A stretch of 64,000 nt of DNA from contig NC_009398.2 in the NCBI RefSeq assembly GCF_000002875.2, positions 253,001 through 317,000 on the forward strand. Reading direction: 5' to 3'. The notes beneath the pieces were generated by a model. That model ran no database searches and was not told the origin of the DNA. It saw only the letters and a program-made list of their open reading frames with translations. The DNA is from Leishmania infantum JPCM5 (taxonomy: Eukaryota; Euglenozoa; Kinetoplastea; Trypanosomatida; Trypanosomatidae). Made by a program: the position numbers and the translations under genes. How positions within the stretch are numbered: position 1 is the stretch's first letter; every line of letters starts with the position of its first letter. This document shows, piece by piece, positions 20,409 through 32,293 of this stretch.

Positions 20409-21888
20409 TGGTTTCTTTATTTTTGTTTTGGAATGTTATTTTCTCGTACGTGTGCGACTGTGCTTGGCCACGACTAGTTGAGAGACGGGTCGTGAGCACA
20501 GCTAAAAGGATGCCAGAGCGCACAAGGGAGAAAGCCCACAACAACAGAAAGCAAGAGAGCGGTCGAGGAGGACACACGTCGTACGCGCAGAGCCTGCCAC
20601 AGGGTGATGCGGGTTTGACGTGTGTGATGGTGGTGATGGTGGCTGCTGGAATGTTGCGATCCTGATGTCGTCTTTGATCCCCCTTTTTTTTCGTCGTCTC
20701 TCGTTGTGCTTCGATTGCTCACCGAAGATATGGTGTGATGAGCGCTGCGCCCTTCGATCGAAAGCCAACCACCTTTATTGTTGTTTTCCTTGCGTAGTCG
20801 CGGTGATGAGGTGGGGTGGGCGGTGGAGAGGTGAGTGACAGGGAGGCTCGCAGATGCAACGGCAGCTTAGCAGACACATGCAGAGAGAGAAAAAAAGGGC
20901 GAGAGAGGCTCGGGGGTGGCGCTTGGTGCACCTCGAGCATTGCGCTTGCCCGCCCCACGCGCCACCACCATTCCGTCCCTCACACACACGCCGCCAGGCT
21001 TCGGACACTCCGTGGCAAACTCGTGCGTCATCGAAAGCCGCCTTCTACATCAGTGCCACCCCAACCGAGGCCCATGAGGAGTAAGCATCAGAGTGGAAGG
21101 TGAGGGAAGGGAGGCTGCGTGAGCAACTTGTACCCCCCCCTCTGGAGACGAGCCTCCCTCCCTGTGCACCTTTCCGGTGAACTGTTGATGTGACGTTTTC
21201 CTTTGTGGCTGCGGTCGCCGCCTCGGCGGCGTTTCCGTGTTTGTTCGTCGTATCGGCGAGCTTGGAGAGAACGCCGCACGAAACGAGGCACTATCGAAGA
21301 TGGCGAGTAGGTGATTCAAAGAGAGCCGCGGAAGATGCGAGCGACTAACACACGCACACACGAAGAACACGGCACACATCCGCTGAGAGCCACAACAACG
21401 CACACGGTTTCGTTCCTTCTTCCGTTGGTGTGCTTCGCTTAGACCTCGGGAGTGAAGAAAAACAAGAGCACGCACACCTACAAAATGCCCCTGGAAGCAC
21501 GAAGCAGATAAGAATACTCACACCGCAGGCAGTGAGGTGCAGGCACCCGAGACCGACAGAGATGAACACCCACAGCAACGACCAATACCACCACACCACA
21601 TCAACGGTGTCCACTCCACCATCATCTGCGCCGTATCAACCACGCAAACAACAGACAAGGGCACTGCAGCGGGGGGGGAGGGGGCAAAGGAGAGAGAGAG
21701 ATACAGGAGCACACGAAAAACAAACAAACTGCACTGCCACATCGCCTGCATCATTCCCGATAATGGACACACTAACAACACTTGTGTGACACCTGCCATC
21801 TACATCATGAGAGTGTGAGAGCAAGGGAGGGAAGGGAAGGAGACGAGACCGCTCGCTCTTCGTTTTCTGTTGGTTTTCCTGTGTGTGT
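20409..21888. other. Intergenic region left part, ELO-6/ELO-5
   Basis: Non-coding as far as I can see. A-rich sequence lies immediately 5' of ELO-5, then purine tracts and CA repeats (for example 20980-21000, 21350-21365). No gene or RNA recognised. Confidence 0.65.
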
Positions 21889-22524
21889 CCCGGACGACCT
21901 GGAGACACCCCAGCGTGGCATCTCAGGGTCCGGTGCCCCCCCCCCCCAAATCACCCCCCACTCATTGTGGGGAGGAAGCCGAGCAGCCCCTTCGCCGTGC
22001 CAGCCACCGCGCCACTTCCGGTGGTGACAGTGTCGAGCACCTACGACGTAAGGGTGTGGGCTCCGTGCGATTTAGCGCCACTGAGGTTGGCGGTGAGGCC
22101 GTGGGATGGCGTTGCGTTGGAGCTGCATGCGACCGTGAACACGTTTGCACGATTCGTATGATGGGTAAAGCGTCTGCGCGACTCCAACGTACGCCACGCG
22201 GCCATGGCTGCCTACCGGTGCCGGGAGCCTGTGCCGCGCCGAGAGGGGGGAGGGATGCAGCACGTGCGCCCGGCATGATGGGGGAGCGGCTGTGAGGCGA
22301 CCTGCGAGGCGGGCGGGTAGCGCTGGAGGCAGGGGCCGTGCTCCGATGGCCGGGTCGGCATTTTGCTGTAAGGCGTGTCCACCGGCTGCCTCGCACCACG
22401 CGATGGGGCCTGTGACGGGCCGGGGGGAGGGGGTAGGAGTGGCGTGTCACCCTGGTTGCACGGCGGAGAACGGACACGTTGAAAAGGCCGTTCTCCTGTC
22501 GGTCTGTCGAGGTGCGCATCGCTC
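21889..22524 (+). repeat. S module copy 8, inverted and isolated
   Basis: A full-length S module in the opposite orientation to the seven array copies, and so antisense to the minus-strand transcription unit. It lies outside the tandem arrays, between ELO-6 and ELO-5. Its ends (CCCGGACGACC ... GCGCATCGCTC) agree with the array copies, which defines the module as a mobile or interspersed unit of about 636 bp. Confidence 0.8.
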
Positions 22525-25500
22525 CTCACCCTTTTCTGCCTCTCATGCGGCTGTGCGTCTTCGTTAGTAACAGGCAAACAACCGCAGCTGCAGCAGCCGT
22601 TTTGAGAGAAATTCTCGAAGTGTTGAGCTCAAGGCCATACGCCCGCCTCTATCATCGGGGATGGGTGATAGTAATGGTGCAAAGAAAGGCCAAGAGAGCG
22701 CGGCACGCCGTTTCGGTCTTGTGGGATGGACTTCATGGTTCGTCCTGCTGCACGCGCGCATTTTTCCTAGCATGGATTTGTGTGGATCATTGCGCTTGCA
22801 TGCGTGTATAGGTGAGGCTCCACTACACGCATGCGAGGCCCGGCAATTGGCATAACACGCTCAAGAACACACGCTCGCACCCTCCCACTCCGGTGCTGAT
22901 GCCCTAAGGTAATGAGCAAGAAACCACGAAGAGTGCCCACACACACACACACAGAGGCGGGCACGGGAGAAGACAGAAAGCGAGAAGAAGGGAATAGGAG
23001 AAGGTTGAAAGTTCAAGGCGCGCAAGAGAGTAGCATGCGCGTATGTGCGAGGCGGTCTGCGCCCATGAGTTCGTCAGCGCGAGGGAGTTCTGTAAGAGTG
23101 GCCGCTGTCGGGCACCACCGCACACCTGCGTGGACACTCGCAAGATGGGCCGTTTGAGCATAGCCCTACCACCACCTCACACCACGTGCACACAGACGCC
23201 CACAACGCTCCTAAGCAACTCGCCGCGAAGATACCGAAGAAAACGTAAAGTAGCGTTAAAAAAAAAAGAAAGTCGCAAGAATCACCGCTACAACGGAGAG
23301 AATGGCAAGCGTTGTAGATTGAAAGAGCGCCAGCGAGAATGCCGCGACACTGGGGGAAGAGAGGGAGACGGTGAGGCGATGAAAAGAGCATGATGGGCAC
23401 TCCTGCCACTGCCTGCTAGCCCGCATGCAATTCTCAGCATCCCGCCAACATTTAGGCGAACAAATTCCGCTGCGACGACGCTAAGCGTGCGGGGTCACAT
23501 TGATCCTTTTAGACAGACCTTGTGACCAGGGCCACAAACACGTCCCACTCGCTGCAATGGGAGTAATGCCGCCGGGACACTGGTCGAGCAGAACGCCAGC
23601 ATCTTCTGTGGGAGAGAGCCCACGCAGGCATTACGCTACTCGCGAGATGGGCCATGAGACATTCTCGCGCTGTCTCGAGTGTGTTTTGTACTTGTGGGCG
23701 GTGGTGGGGAGCCCCTCTTGCTGCGCAATCCGTGTCGACAGTGCCATCTGTTCAAAACCGCCGGTGGCGCAGTGAGCTGTCGGCGTGCCTGCTTCCTTAC
23801 AAAACCGGGAAGCCGCATGACGACACTTTCACGCGAACGCGACGCTGAGAAAGACGCGGACTGCACTTTAAACGAGAAGAAAAACTACACCGAAACGATG
23901 ATAAAGCAATCGGAAACGTACCCTACAGGATTAGAGACACCACGGGCGAAGACTTTGTGGCTACGCGAACACACACACACATGTATGTGTGTGTCGCGCA
24001 AGCATCATGCTATAATGCCGAAGCACAAATGTATTGTCTTCGTGCGAGAGAGGGGGAGAGAGAAATAGTAAACAAAAAAAAAGACAAGGAAAGATACAAG
24101 CGGGTCTTTTCACATGTTCATCTGTCGAGCCCCGCGCGGCTGAAGAAACATAATGAAAAAACAACAACAACGCGAGATGCATGTAGAGCAACGCCGCGTC
24201 TTCTTTTCGCGCACTCTATAGGAACAGCGACGACGAACAAAGCAGGGACGGGAAAAGACGAAGAATAGGCCCCACTACAGGCCGACCGACAGAAGAAGAA
24301 CGAGGGGAAGGGCGGGTGTGGGGCGATTGTGTGCTTGACGGGCGGCAGGTCTGTGCCACTTTCACTGGGCATCGACGGCTTGCGGAACGGTATAAACAAC
24401 AAGGGGCGGGGAGGGGAGTGGTCTTGGTGGTGGTGAAGGGATACGGCTTTCCGCCCCACGCATGTGCGCGCATATGGCTCCGCGCGCACAATCCTGACTT
24501 GTCTTCGCCCAAGCCTCGCCGTCCTCCACCCCTCCCTTCTCCCTTCGCGCGAACGCAACCTTCCCGTGCCCCGCTGTGTCCGATCCTCTTTCGAAACCCA
24601 TTTCAACGACTGGCGGCAAACTCCAACTTCGCACGGCTGTACTTTGCTCAGACGCCCCCCTCCCCCCAACACGCACGCACATGTGCACGCGTGTATGCAT
24701 ACGCACACGAACGGCGCAGCAGGCGGACGTGGGCGGTCCAAGCGAGAAGGCAACAATACCGATAAAGAAGCAAACACAGACGCACAGGCACGCACGAACG
24801 TGAGAGGGGAGTGAAAGGCGACGCGATGAGCGAGGGAGACGAGGCCGCGGTGCGGCGATTGCTGAAAAGGCGCTGGGAAGTTCACCGCTGAACGCACGAC
24901 TCCGTGCCTTGGCATGCACGCGCATGCATACAACACGATGCAAGAGCACATCCAACGACCAGCGGCGCGCAAATCGCTGAAGCCTTTTCGTCTGTGTTTC
25001 GCTTGCGTGCGGGTGTACTGAACGACTGCTCGCTTCGAGGTCACAAACAATACAGTTCTCCTTTGGTACCTACTCAACGTGGCCGTTGAATGCGTGCATG
25101 TTCGCTGGTGTCTTGTGACTGGTGGACCAGCGCCCACCTCTCTCACGCGCTGATGTTGTGCTGAAGCCCTCTCGCGTGAGCGAACCGCTTCGGCTTGCAC
25201 CCCTCTTTCTCTCTGCGTGTTGCCGTGAATGTCGTTAGTCTTGGCAGTCACCGTAGTCCTGCCCTCGCCGCCACCGTTCGTTTTTGGTACTCCCTTTTTC
25301 CTTTCCCGTCGAGACTCTACCAATGCACACACACACACACACACATTATGGGCACAGGTAAGTAGCAGGAGAAGGAGCGCAAGCAAGAGGAACCTTGCTG
25401 CAATGGGTCTGCTGCCTGCCTCAACACGCGCACGCGCTCATATGAACAGCTCCCTCCATCGCAGTCCTTCTTTCCCCTCTACCAGCAGCCGATTGATGCG

Positions 25501-26073
25501 CCAGCAGCGCCCATACCACTCTGTTCTCTGCCTTCCCCTTCTTTGTCTGTCTGTCGAAAAGGCCCACTACGAGTCACAGGCGTCCCCATCACGGCCTTCT
25601 GCCTTGCCTTGCCGTATAAGCTCATGTGTCACCCCTGCACGATCGTCATCGACAGTTGCCTTTCCGCGTCTCACCTCCACGTTCCGCTCGGTGTTTCCCC
25701 CGAACCCTTCCCCTCCCCACCACCGTTGCTACACATGTAGAAGAAAGACACACGCGCACACACCCACAAACCTCGTTTTCCTGCCTATGTGTCTGTTTCC
25801 GTGTGTGCGCCCAATGTGTCTGTGTGCCATGCCGTGAAGAAGGTGCAGGCCGAAGGAGCCGCCACGCGAAGGACTTCTTTCCCATGGCCCAGGACAGCTT
25901 CGTCCTCGCCGAGGCACGACAAGACGGTCACCTTCGCAACTGTGCTACAACAAGACGACAACGACTGCGACCATACTCGTGCGCGGAAACACGACTGGAC
26001 CGCTCGTGCTACCGGCAACCTCGCTTCCCCGCTACGCTGTTCTGCCATCGAACGAAAAACAAAACATTTTCCG
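22525..26073. other. Intergenic region right part, ELO-6/ELO-5, 3.5 kb
   Basis: No supported gene. A repeat-poor stretch at about 23,400-23,880 contrasts with the flanking CA-rich sequence and may be a degenerate retroposon or gene relic. A 422-codon minus-strand frame (24118-25386) runs through VCVC microsatellite and Pro/Arg-rich sequence and looks fortuitous. Confidence 0.6.
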
Positions 26074-27045
26074 TCACTCGTACTTCTTGTAGTCGTTGTT
26101 CAACCTCACCGGCAGCGCCGACGGTGAGGCCGACTTCGGCTTCTTCTTGATGTACCGACTACGAAAGAAGTTGGTGAAGAGGATGAAGTAGGAGACGTAC
26201 ATCATCAATGCCAGCTTCGCGTTCGACGAGCGGCAGTCGCAACCGCCTCCGAACTGGTCCATGTAGAATACATACACGGCAATGACGCTGCCGACCACCA
26301 TCTGAGCGATCTGCAGGAAGGTGATGAGCGGGGCGACAGGTCGCACCAGCTTGCTGTACCCGCAGGCCGCCACAAAGTAGTAGAAGTACATGATGGAGTG
26401 CACGCCGTAGTTCATGCAGACAAACCACAGCCCGCTGCTGGTTGATGACATCCACGCATGCCAGCAGTACAGCATGACGGTGACGTGGTGATACCAGTGG
26501 AGGAAGATGACGGGCTTCTTCTGAAAGACAAGGAAGGCGGTGTCGAGCATCTCAGGGATCTTGCTGAACATGAAGGCCAGGCAAAGGAGTCCCGAGATGT
26601 TGCGGCGGTACATGTCATCCTTGAAGACGCACATCGACGTGTCCAGGGAGCCGCGGACGCTTACAGCATCGACACCCTCGCGGAACCCAGGCGGGATGAC
26701 GATGTTGCGGCGCATGGCTGGCGTCATGTTCGCAACATATCGCAGCGAGCTCGGCTCTAACCCGCTGATCGCGGGCGCCGTCACCAACTCGTACAGACGC
26801 GGCACACAGTAGTAGGCGCCAACGAAGGAGAAGAGGGACAGAAGCAAGTTCCACACGATGTTCAAGGTGCGCAGGTTGTAGGCGGGGCGGTTCTTCATAA
26901 AGGTTTTGCTCACGACATGGACGAGGATCAGGTACAGTGCCGTGGCGACGATGGGAATGTCAATATGGTCCTCCAGCCAGCGATCCATATACGGAAAGTC
27001 GACGGCATCCGCCATGGCCTGCAAGTGTCGCGTGAGAATGTCCAT
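26074..27045 (-). CDS. Fatty acid elongase (ELO-6), 323 aa
   Basis: ELO-family enzyme with KIPEMLDT (K162, E165, D168), FLHWYHH (H183/H186/H187), NYGVHSIMYFYY (N212, H216) and TFLQIAQ. Compared with ELO-1 it has an insertion of about 20-25 residues in the loop after YYCVPRLY (about 88-140), containing a run of polar and charged residues. The C-terminus KKYE matches the KKxx dilysine ER-retrieval signal. A 109-bp core block (26459-26567) is nucleotide-identical to ELO-1, 2 and 4 although the rest is well diverged. The ATG at 27045 gives the family-typical N-terminus. Confidence 0.94.
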   Translation of the reverse strand: MDILTRHLQAMADAVDFPYMDRWLEDHIDIPIVATALYLILVHVVSKTFMKNRPAYNLRTLNIVWNLLLSLFSFVGAYYCVPRLYELVTAPAISGLEPSSLRYVANMTPAMRRNIVIPPGFREGVDAVSVRGSLDTSMCVFKDDMYRRNISGLLCLAFMFSKIPEMLDTAFLVFQKKPVIFLHWYHHVTVMLYCWHAWMSSTSSGLWFVCMNYGVHSIMYFYYFVAACGYSKLVRPVAPLITFLQIAQMVVGSVIAVYVFYMDQFGGGCDCRSSNAKLALMMYVSYFILFTNFFRSRYIKKKPKSASPSALPVRLNNDYKKYE

Positions 27046-28498
27046 TTTTTTCTATTGGCTATGCTTCACAAGCTCGGTCTGCGTGCGCGCGCACGTGTGT
27101 GTGTGTGGGGGGGGGAGAGAACACAGTGCGGACCGAAAACGAAAAACTGGAAACACGCCAGACGCGTACGATACACGAACCAAACAAGATACGCACACAC
27201 ACACACACACGCGAAAGCCTGACAATCACAAGATAGATAGAAAACGAAGGAAACACAAGAAACGGCGCCGACTTTTTGGAACGAAACCACACGCGTGCGA
27301 GGAAGACGATGCGGCGTTTTTCGGAGGATGAGAGATGAAGGGGAGGGAGAGAGAGCGGACAGACTACAGGTGCGCCGAAAGGCACACAAAACGAGGTAGG
27401 AAGAGGAGAAAAAGAGGACAAGGGTTCGATGGGACAGCAAGAGAAAAAAAGGACGAAGATTGATATATGTAGGAGCACTCGTCTTACAACATAGGTGTGT
27501 GTGTGTGTGTGTGTATGTGTGTCGGAGAACGAGACGCGTCGCGGCAGCGGCGATGCAGGGTCGCCGTGAAAAGAAGGGGACCCAGAAGGAGAGGCGAGTG
27601 CAAGCAAAATGGTGCGTGAAGGGGTGGGGGATGGGCAGGGAGAGACGAGGAAGGCGAAGCAAAAGCGTGCTGGCGCCTTTTTTTACATCTCGCAGCGCGC
27701 ATTCTCTCGCGAAAGCCATGACCGCCGCTGAGTTCGGGGCCCGGTTACGCTGAATTGCCTGCGCATGTGTGCCCGTGCACACATATGATGCGTGGCTCAG
27801 CTCACATACACGCGAAAAGAACACGTCGAGACAGCAGCAGCGCCCTTCACAGGCGGGCGAGTTTGTCTTCGCCTTTTTTTCGTTTTCCTCGGTGCCCCAG
27901 GCAACATCCTCATCACTGAGAAGGAAAGCGTCATGCGTGAGAGCAGCCATCTACAGAAAACAAAGGCATGCACCTACACGCACCACTTCCGGCGAATAAG
28001 CGAAAACGACGAATACAAAGAGATGGTCACATGACGCATACATGTACTGGCGCATGCGCAAGGATGGTGCTCACGACACAAGCCTCAAGGTACGCATACA
28101 TACATATAAAGCGAAAACGGGTACCTGTGACACGGTGGTACACCCGAGAGGTGCCCAGACAGGCGGAGTCGAAATTCATGGGGAACGCGCCGAGCTCCAC
28201 AGAGGCGTACACCCACAAACATCAAAGTAAAAAAGAGCACAAGTAGTAACAGTTAAAAACTTAATGCGCAGGTGAGCACCTGCGCGCTTATGTGTTGCAA
28301 TGTCGTGCACGCAAGGGCACTGCGAGCGGGGGCCGTCGTCCACAAGACCTAAACACGTAGCCATGAACACAAGTCGACCTTTTCATGGGGTTGCCATCGA
28401 AACAGAGACACACACACACACACACACACGCACAAACATGCCCGTTCGCACAGACGCGAATACCACTTCTTTATTCGTATTACAGAAGCGGCACTCTT
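27046..28498. other. Intergenic, 5' of ELO-6
   Basis: Purine-rich and CA/GT repeats (27100-27210, 27495-27520). The long minus-strand frame here (27066-27950) is Cys/Val/His microsatellite translation and is not credible. No gene seen. Confidence 0.65.
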
Positions 28499-28927
28499 GA
28501 TGATGCCGGCCACCTCACCCCGCAATATCACGCGGCCCAGTGCCCTCCCCTCATCTTCCCACTCGCTATGGGGCAAGCCAGGTAGCCTGCAGCCTACCCC
28601 TCGGGCACGGCTGGCGGAGTCTCAGTGCCCGGCGGACAGGCCTGGACTGGCGCTGTGCCGAAGGAGACGTGCGGTCATGGGCATGCTTTCCCCAGCGGCG
28701 TTTCTGCGTTCGCTGCGTTGCAGCGATGATGCCGGGCGCGATCCTGGACTGAGCCTGCGCTGCATGCGGTGGAATGGCAATGAGCTCAACGACGCCCCAC
28801 AGCGCTGATTGGCCTGGTGCCTTGGCGTAGCCGCAGTGCAGCCGGGCCAGGGCGAACTACGGCTGTGCATCCGCAATCTTTGCTGTCATGCTCATGGCAG
28901 AGCGGGCACGCTGAAAGGAAAAAAAAA
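28499..28927 (+). mobile_element. A-tailed retroposon-like element T, copy 1
   Basis: A ~429-bp GC-rich block that begins GATGATGCCGGCC and ends CTGAAAGG plus an A tract (28919-28927). A nearly identical copy lies inverted at 58733-59163. The A tail and dispersed copies fit a short non-autonomous retroposon of the SIDER type. Family assignment is unproven. Orientation is antisense to the genes. No clear target-site duplication seen. Confidence 0.65.
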
Positions 28928-31165
28928 TTCCGTCGCGCAGTCTCTGCGCCCCCCTCTCTCTCTCTTTCGCTGTGCTTGCCTCTTGTGTGTTGGTGTGCAT
29001 CTCCGCTGCTGCAAGTTCAGTCGGTGCGGACGGCATGCGCAGTACGACTGCATCACCGAAAAGATGATGGTGGGACGCCGTTCATGGGTTGCTTTTGCTT
29101 TCTTTTTTTTTGTGTCCGACTGACGCACCATTCCACGCAGAGGCGAGTGGGGGTCTGAAGGTGCGCTACATACGTCCCATGCACGCGATTCGTGACGCAA
29201 CACCAACGCACATACACACACACACACACACGAGCGTGCATTCCTCCTGCACATCCACACACTGACACGTGAACGTATACACGAAGAGAAGCCGGAGAAG
29301 ACCAGCGAGCACACAAGAGGGTATACCAAACGGAAACTGAAAACCAGCAAGCAAAGCAGCCCTCGCGACTCCGCACGTAAGCTGCCTGTGGATGCAGTCG
29401 CTTGCTTAAGGGGCAGGAGGGGGTTTCTACAGAGAGAAAGCAAAAATAAAAGTGAAGGATGCGAGCGCTGCTGTGGATGATACCCATCACCCTCCCCTCC
29501 CCTAGGCTGCAGAGCCACTCAGGTACGGCGTATTACTGCCACTGCCCGATGACAGGGAAGGTGTGCGTGGTTAAGTGTGTGTGTGTGGGGTCAGGTGGGG
29601 GAAAGAAACCGACCCGGCAAAGGGCTTGAAACGTGCAGTGATGACCCGAGGGTGCCGTACAGGCGGAGAGTAGGGCGGGTACCGCAGACGCGACGCGGGA
29701 GACACAAGCAAGTAAAGAAGAAAACACGAGCAACGGTACTCAGATAAACATGAGCCACGTAAGCACAGATGCGGATGGAGAAGCGTATAGAAGGATCGAA
29801 AAAATAATCAACACCAACAAATAGGAAGCACCCATAGCGTGGAGGGGTAAGTGAGGGAGAGAATCGCGTGCCGAGGACAGCGAGGGGTGCGCCTGGCAGA
29901 GACACATGCAGAGCTACAAAAAGAAGCTGAGCGAAGCAGGATGACATATCATACACATGGAATCGACAGGATAGGTCACAAGCGTTAGCAGAAAAAGAAA
30001 TATAATTTGCACCAACTATGGTTGCTGTCCGAGAGCTCTGCCTTCATGCACATGTTTGTGGGTGTGCGCTGGTGCCTGTCGGATAGGCTCGATGCCAGAA
30101 CGAAACACCTGAAAGGCGAGCAGCAACGCACAGACATGAATGCTCAGCAACGAAGGAAGCAATAGGCCTTCAAGCGACAGCAACTCCAAGATAGAGAAAC
30201 AGAGGAGGGGAAGCGATGTGCACATGAGCCCACTGCCAGCATGGGGGAGCGGCCGGAAGACGAAAAGCAAAACCAACCGACATGATAACGACGAGGAACA
30301 GGCACCATCGTATCCACACACGGATACCGACACCCACATCCACACACAGACGCTCGGAACTTTTAGCGCGTCGCGTAATATCAAAGAGTGAGAGAGGGAC
30401 CGTCCACAGCTGAGGGGGAAAAAAAACAGAGGATCCTAACAGAGGCCCCTCATGTTCATTCAAGAAAGAAGAGCCCGCGTTTCGTTTCTGCGGAGCGCGA
30501 TGTGCTGGGATTGATCAAGCAGATCAACGCAGAGTACCACCTCTCACCTCAACAACAGCAATGAAAACGGCAGACTACATATATAATACTTACAAAAAAA
30601 AGAAACTACAAAAAGAAGAGAATAGGCGAAGAAAAATCGCGAAACGAGCGCCAGACAGGCTGCTGGTGCGACATGAGCCTTCAGGGGAAAAAATAAGCAC
30701 CACACATAAACACACATATATATTCATACATCTACGCATGCACATACACGCACGAACGAAACAATATAAGAAGGCACACAACACAAACAACAAAAAATCA
30801 ACCACCGCAAAACCACGTAAAGATGTATGCAACGGCCAAGCTACCCTGCACGCAAGTTTCCGTGCGTTCGTCTTTGCGGTTAGGCGTCTGTCCGCGTGCA
30901 TATGTGGGAGGCGCTGCGCCGTCCTTGCCCCGTGATGAGCAGCTACAGACAGGGATGACCCTGAAGTTTCCAAGAAGCCCTCCTACGTTCTGCAGCAAGA
31001 ACAACACAACAAAACCTTAAGGGTGCCCCTTAGCAGCCAGTTAGCAACCACCAACTCTCCGGACATGCAACGCATGCACACATAATACGCCGAGCCTCAC
31101 CTGCAAAAAAAAAATGCGAGCCGGCTTTCCTCGTATCTGTCCACTAGGCCTCTTTCTTGACCGCC
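28928..31165. other. Intergenic, 3' of ELO-7
   Basis: Mostly microsatellite-rich. A short plus-strand coding-looking frame (about 30,455-30,564) ends in four Gln codons and a stop. It is too short and on the wrong strand to call a gene. Nothing else supported. Confidence 0.6.
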
Positions 31166-32293
31166 TCAGTTCGCTTGATCGCTTGAGCAGTGCGCGCGCG
31201 CCAGCACGAGGCTGTTCTCGTGTACGCGCTTGTCCAGGTACAGCTCCTTGAACAGCACCGCGAACAGCACGCAGTAGCTGCCATACATCAGCATGCCCAT
31301 GCGCATACATGTTGGGTCGCTGTCACAGCCCCAGAACCGGTCAGACATGTCGAACGCGGGCACCTGCGACGCCAGCGCGCCAGTCGTCACGACGCTCTTC
31401 GCGTTGCAGTACGCGTGGTAGGCGTTGCTGAGCACCACCTCGAAGAGCTTGAAGAAGAGCGTGTTGCTGTACTCGGGGCCCAGCCAGTACTGGAAGTACG
31501 TGTACACGGTGATGTACATGCCAATGAACATCTGCAGCACCTGCAGCAGCGTGATCACCGGCGCGAAGGGGCGAATCGACTTGCGCAGCCCCATCATGAC
31601 GAGGAAGTAGTAGAAGTACATGAAGGAGTGCACGAAGTAGTTCATGGCGCAGAAGACGATGCCGCTCGGCATTGGCATGTACGACGACAGCCACACGTAG
31701 ATGGCGGTGACGATGTGGTGGTACCAGTGCAGAAAGGAGACGGGCTTGCGCTGCAGCACGAGGAAGAGCGTGTCGAGCAGCTCGGGTGTCTTGAGGTAGC
31801 CGAACATCGCAACAGCGAACGTGGAGGGGCCGTCGTAGAAGAGCTCTGCATCGCGTTGCTGAATGTCAGCCGGCGTGCGTTGCCACTTAAAGACGACACC
31901 GCGCTTCATGAGCCCCTGCTGGTGCGCATAAACAATGGCGGCGCGACGCGACACAAGGTTGTTATCACGACCGTCCGCGATGGGCAGCTCGCACATGGTG
32001 TTGTGTAAGGTGCGCGTGCGCAGCAGGTACGGAATTTGCATGGTGACCTGTATCGTGCCATAGGTGGAGACGACCGAGAGAAACAGGTTCCACGCTGCCA
32101 CAAGGTAGCGGATAGGCAGCCGGATGCTGTGCCGCTCAATGTAGTCCGGCAGGTAGAAGACAACCAGCAGAAACGCGATCGTCGAGTACACTGGATAGTC
32201 GGGGTAGCTATCGAGGAAGTCGCGGCCGTGCTCGGACTTGAAGTTGCGCGGGTAGTCGTTTACCCAATCCCAGAATCCGCGAACTGTCTCCAT
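31166..32293 (-). CDS. Fatty acid elongase (ELO-7), 375 aa, long-loop subtype
   Basis: ELO-family enzyme. Motifs: KTPELLDT (K168, E171, D174), FLHWYHH (H189/H192/H193), NYFVHSFMYFYY (N218, H222), TLLQVLQ (T248, Q251, Q254). After the HxxHH helix it has YVWLSSYMPMPSG instead of the usual CWHA. Between the sixth and seventh helices it has a ~65-residue insertion (about 268-330) with several Cys, absent from ELO-1 to ELO-6 and ELO-10. The 3' ~600 bp of the gene (31195-31797) are almost identical to ELO-8 and ELO-9 while the N-terminal half is unique. The last ~9 residues (AHCSSDQAN) also differ. No dilysine signal. Confidence 0.93.
   Translation of the reverse strand: METVRGFWDWVNDYPRNFKSEHGRDFLDSYPDYPVYSTIAFLLVVFYLPDYIERHSIRLPIRYLVAAWNLFLSVVSTYGTIQVTMQIPYLLRTRTLHNTMCELPIADGRDNNLVSRRAAIVYAHQQGLMKRGVVFKWQRTPADIQQRDAELFYDGPSTFAVAMFGYLKTPELLDTLFLVLQRKPVSFLHWYHHIVTAIYVWLSSYMPMPSGIVFCAMNYFVHSFMYFYYFLVMMGLRKSIRPFAPVITLLQVLQMFIGMYITVYTYFQYWLGPEYSNTLFFKLFEVVLSNAYHAYCNAKSVVTTGALASQVPAFDMSDRFWGCDSDPTCMRMGMLMYGSYCVLFAVLFKELYLDKRVHENSLVLARAHCSSDQAN

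Noticed and set aside
24118..25386. 422-codon minus-strand frame between ELO-6 and ELO-5
   Set aside because: It passes through CA-repeat-derived VCVC and Pro/Arg-rich sequence, has no domain pattern, and starts far from a good acceptor. Long open frames arise by chance in GC-rich DNA.
27066..27950. 294-codon minus-strand frame upstream of ELO-6
   Set aside because: Mostly microsatellite-encoded Cys/Val/His/Thr and Phe/Ser runs, typical of leader or intergenic DNA.
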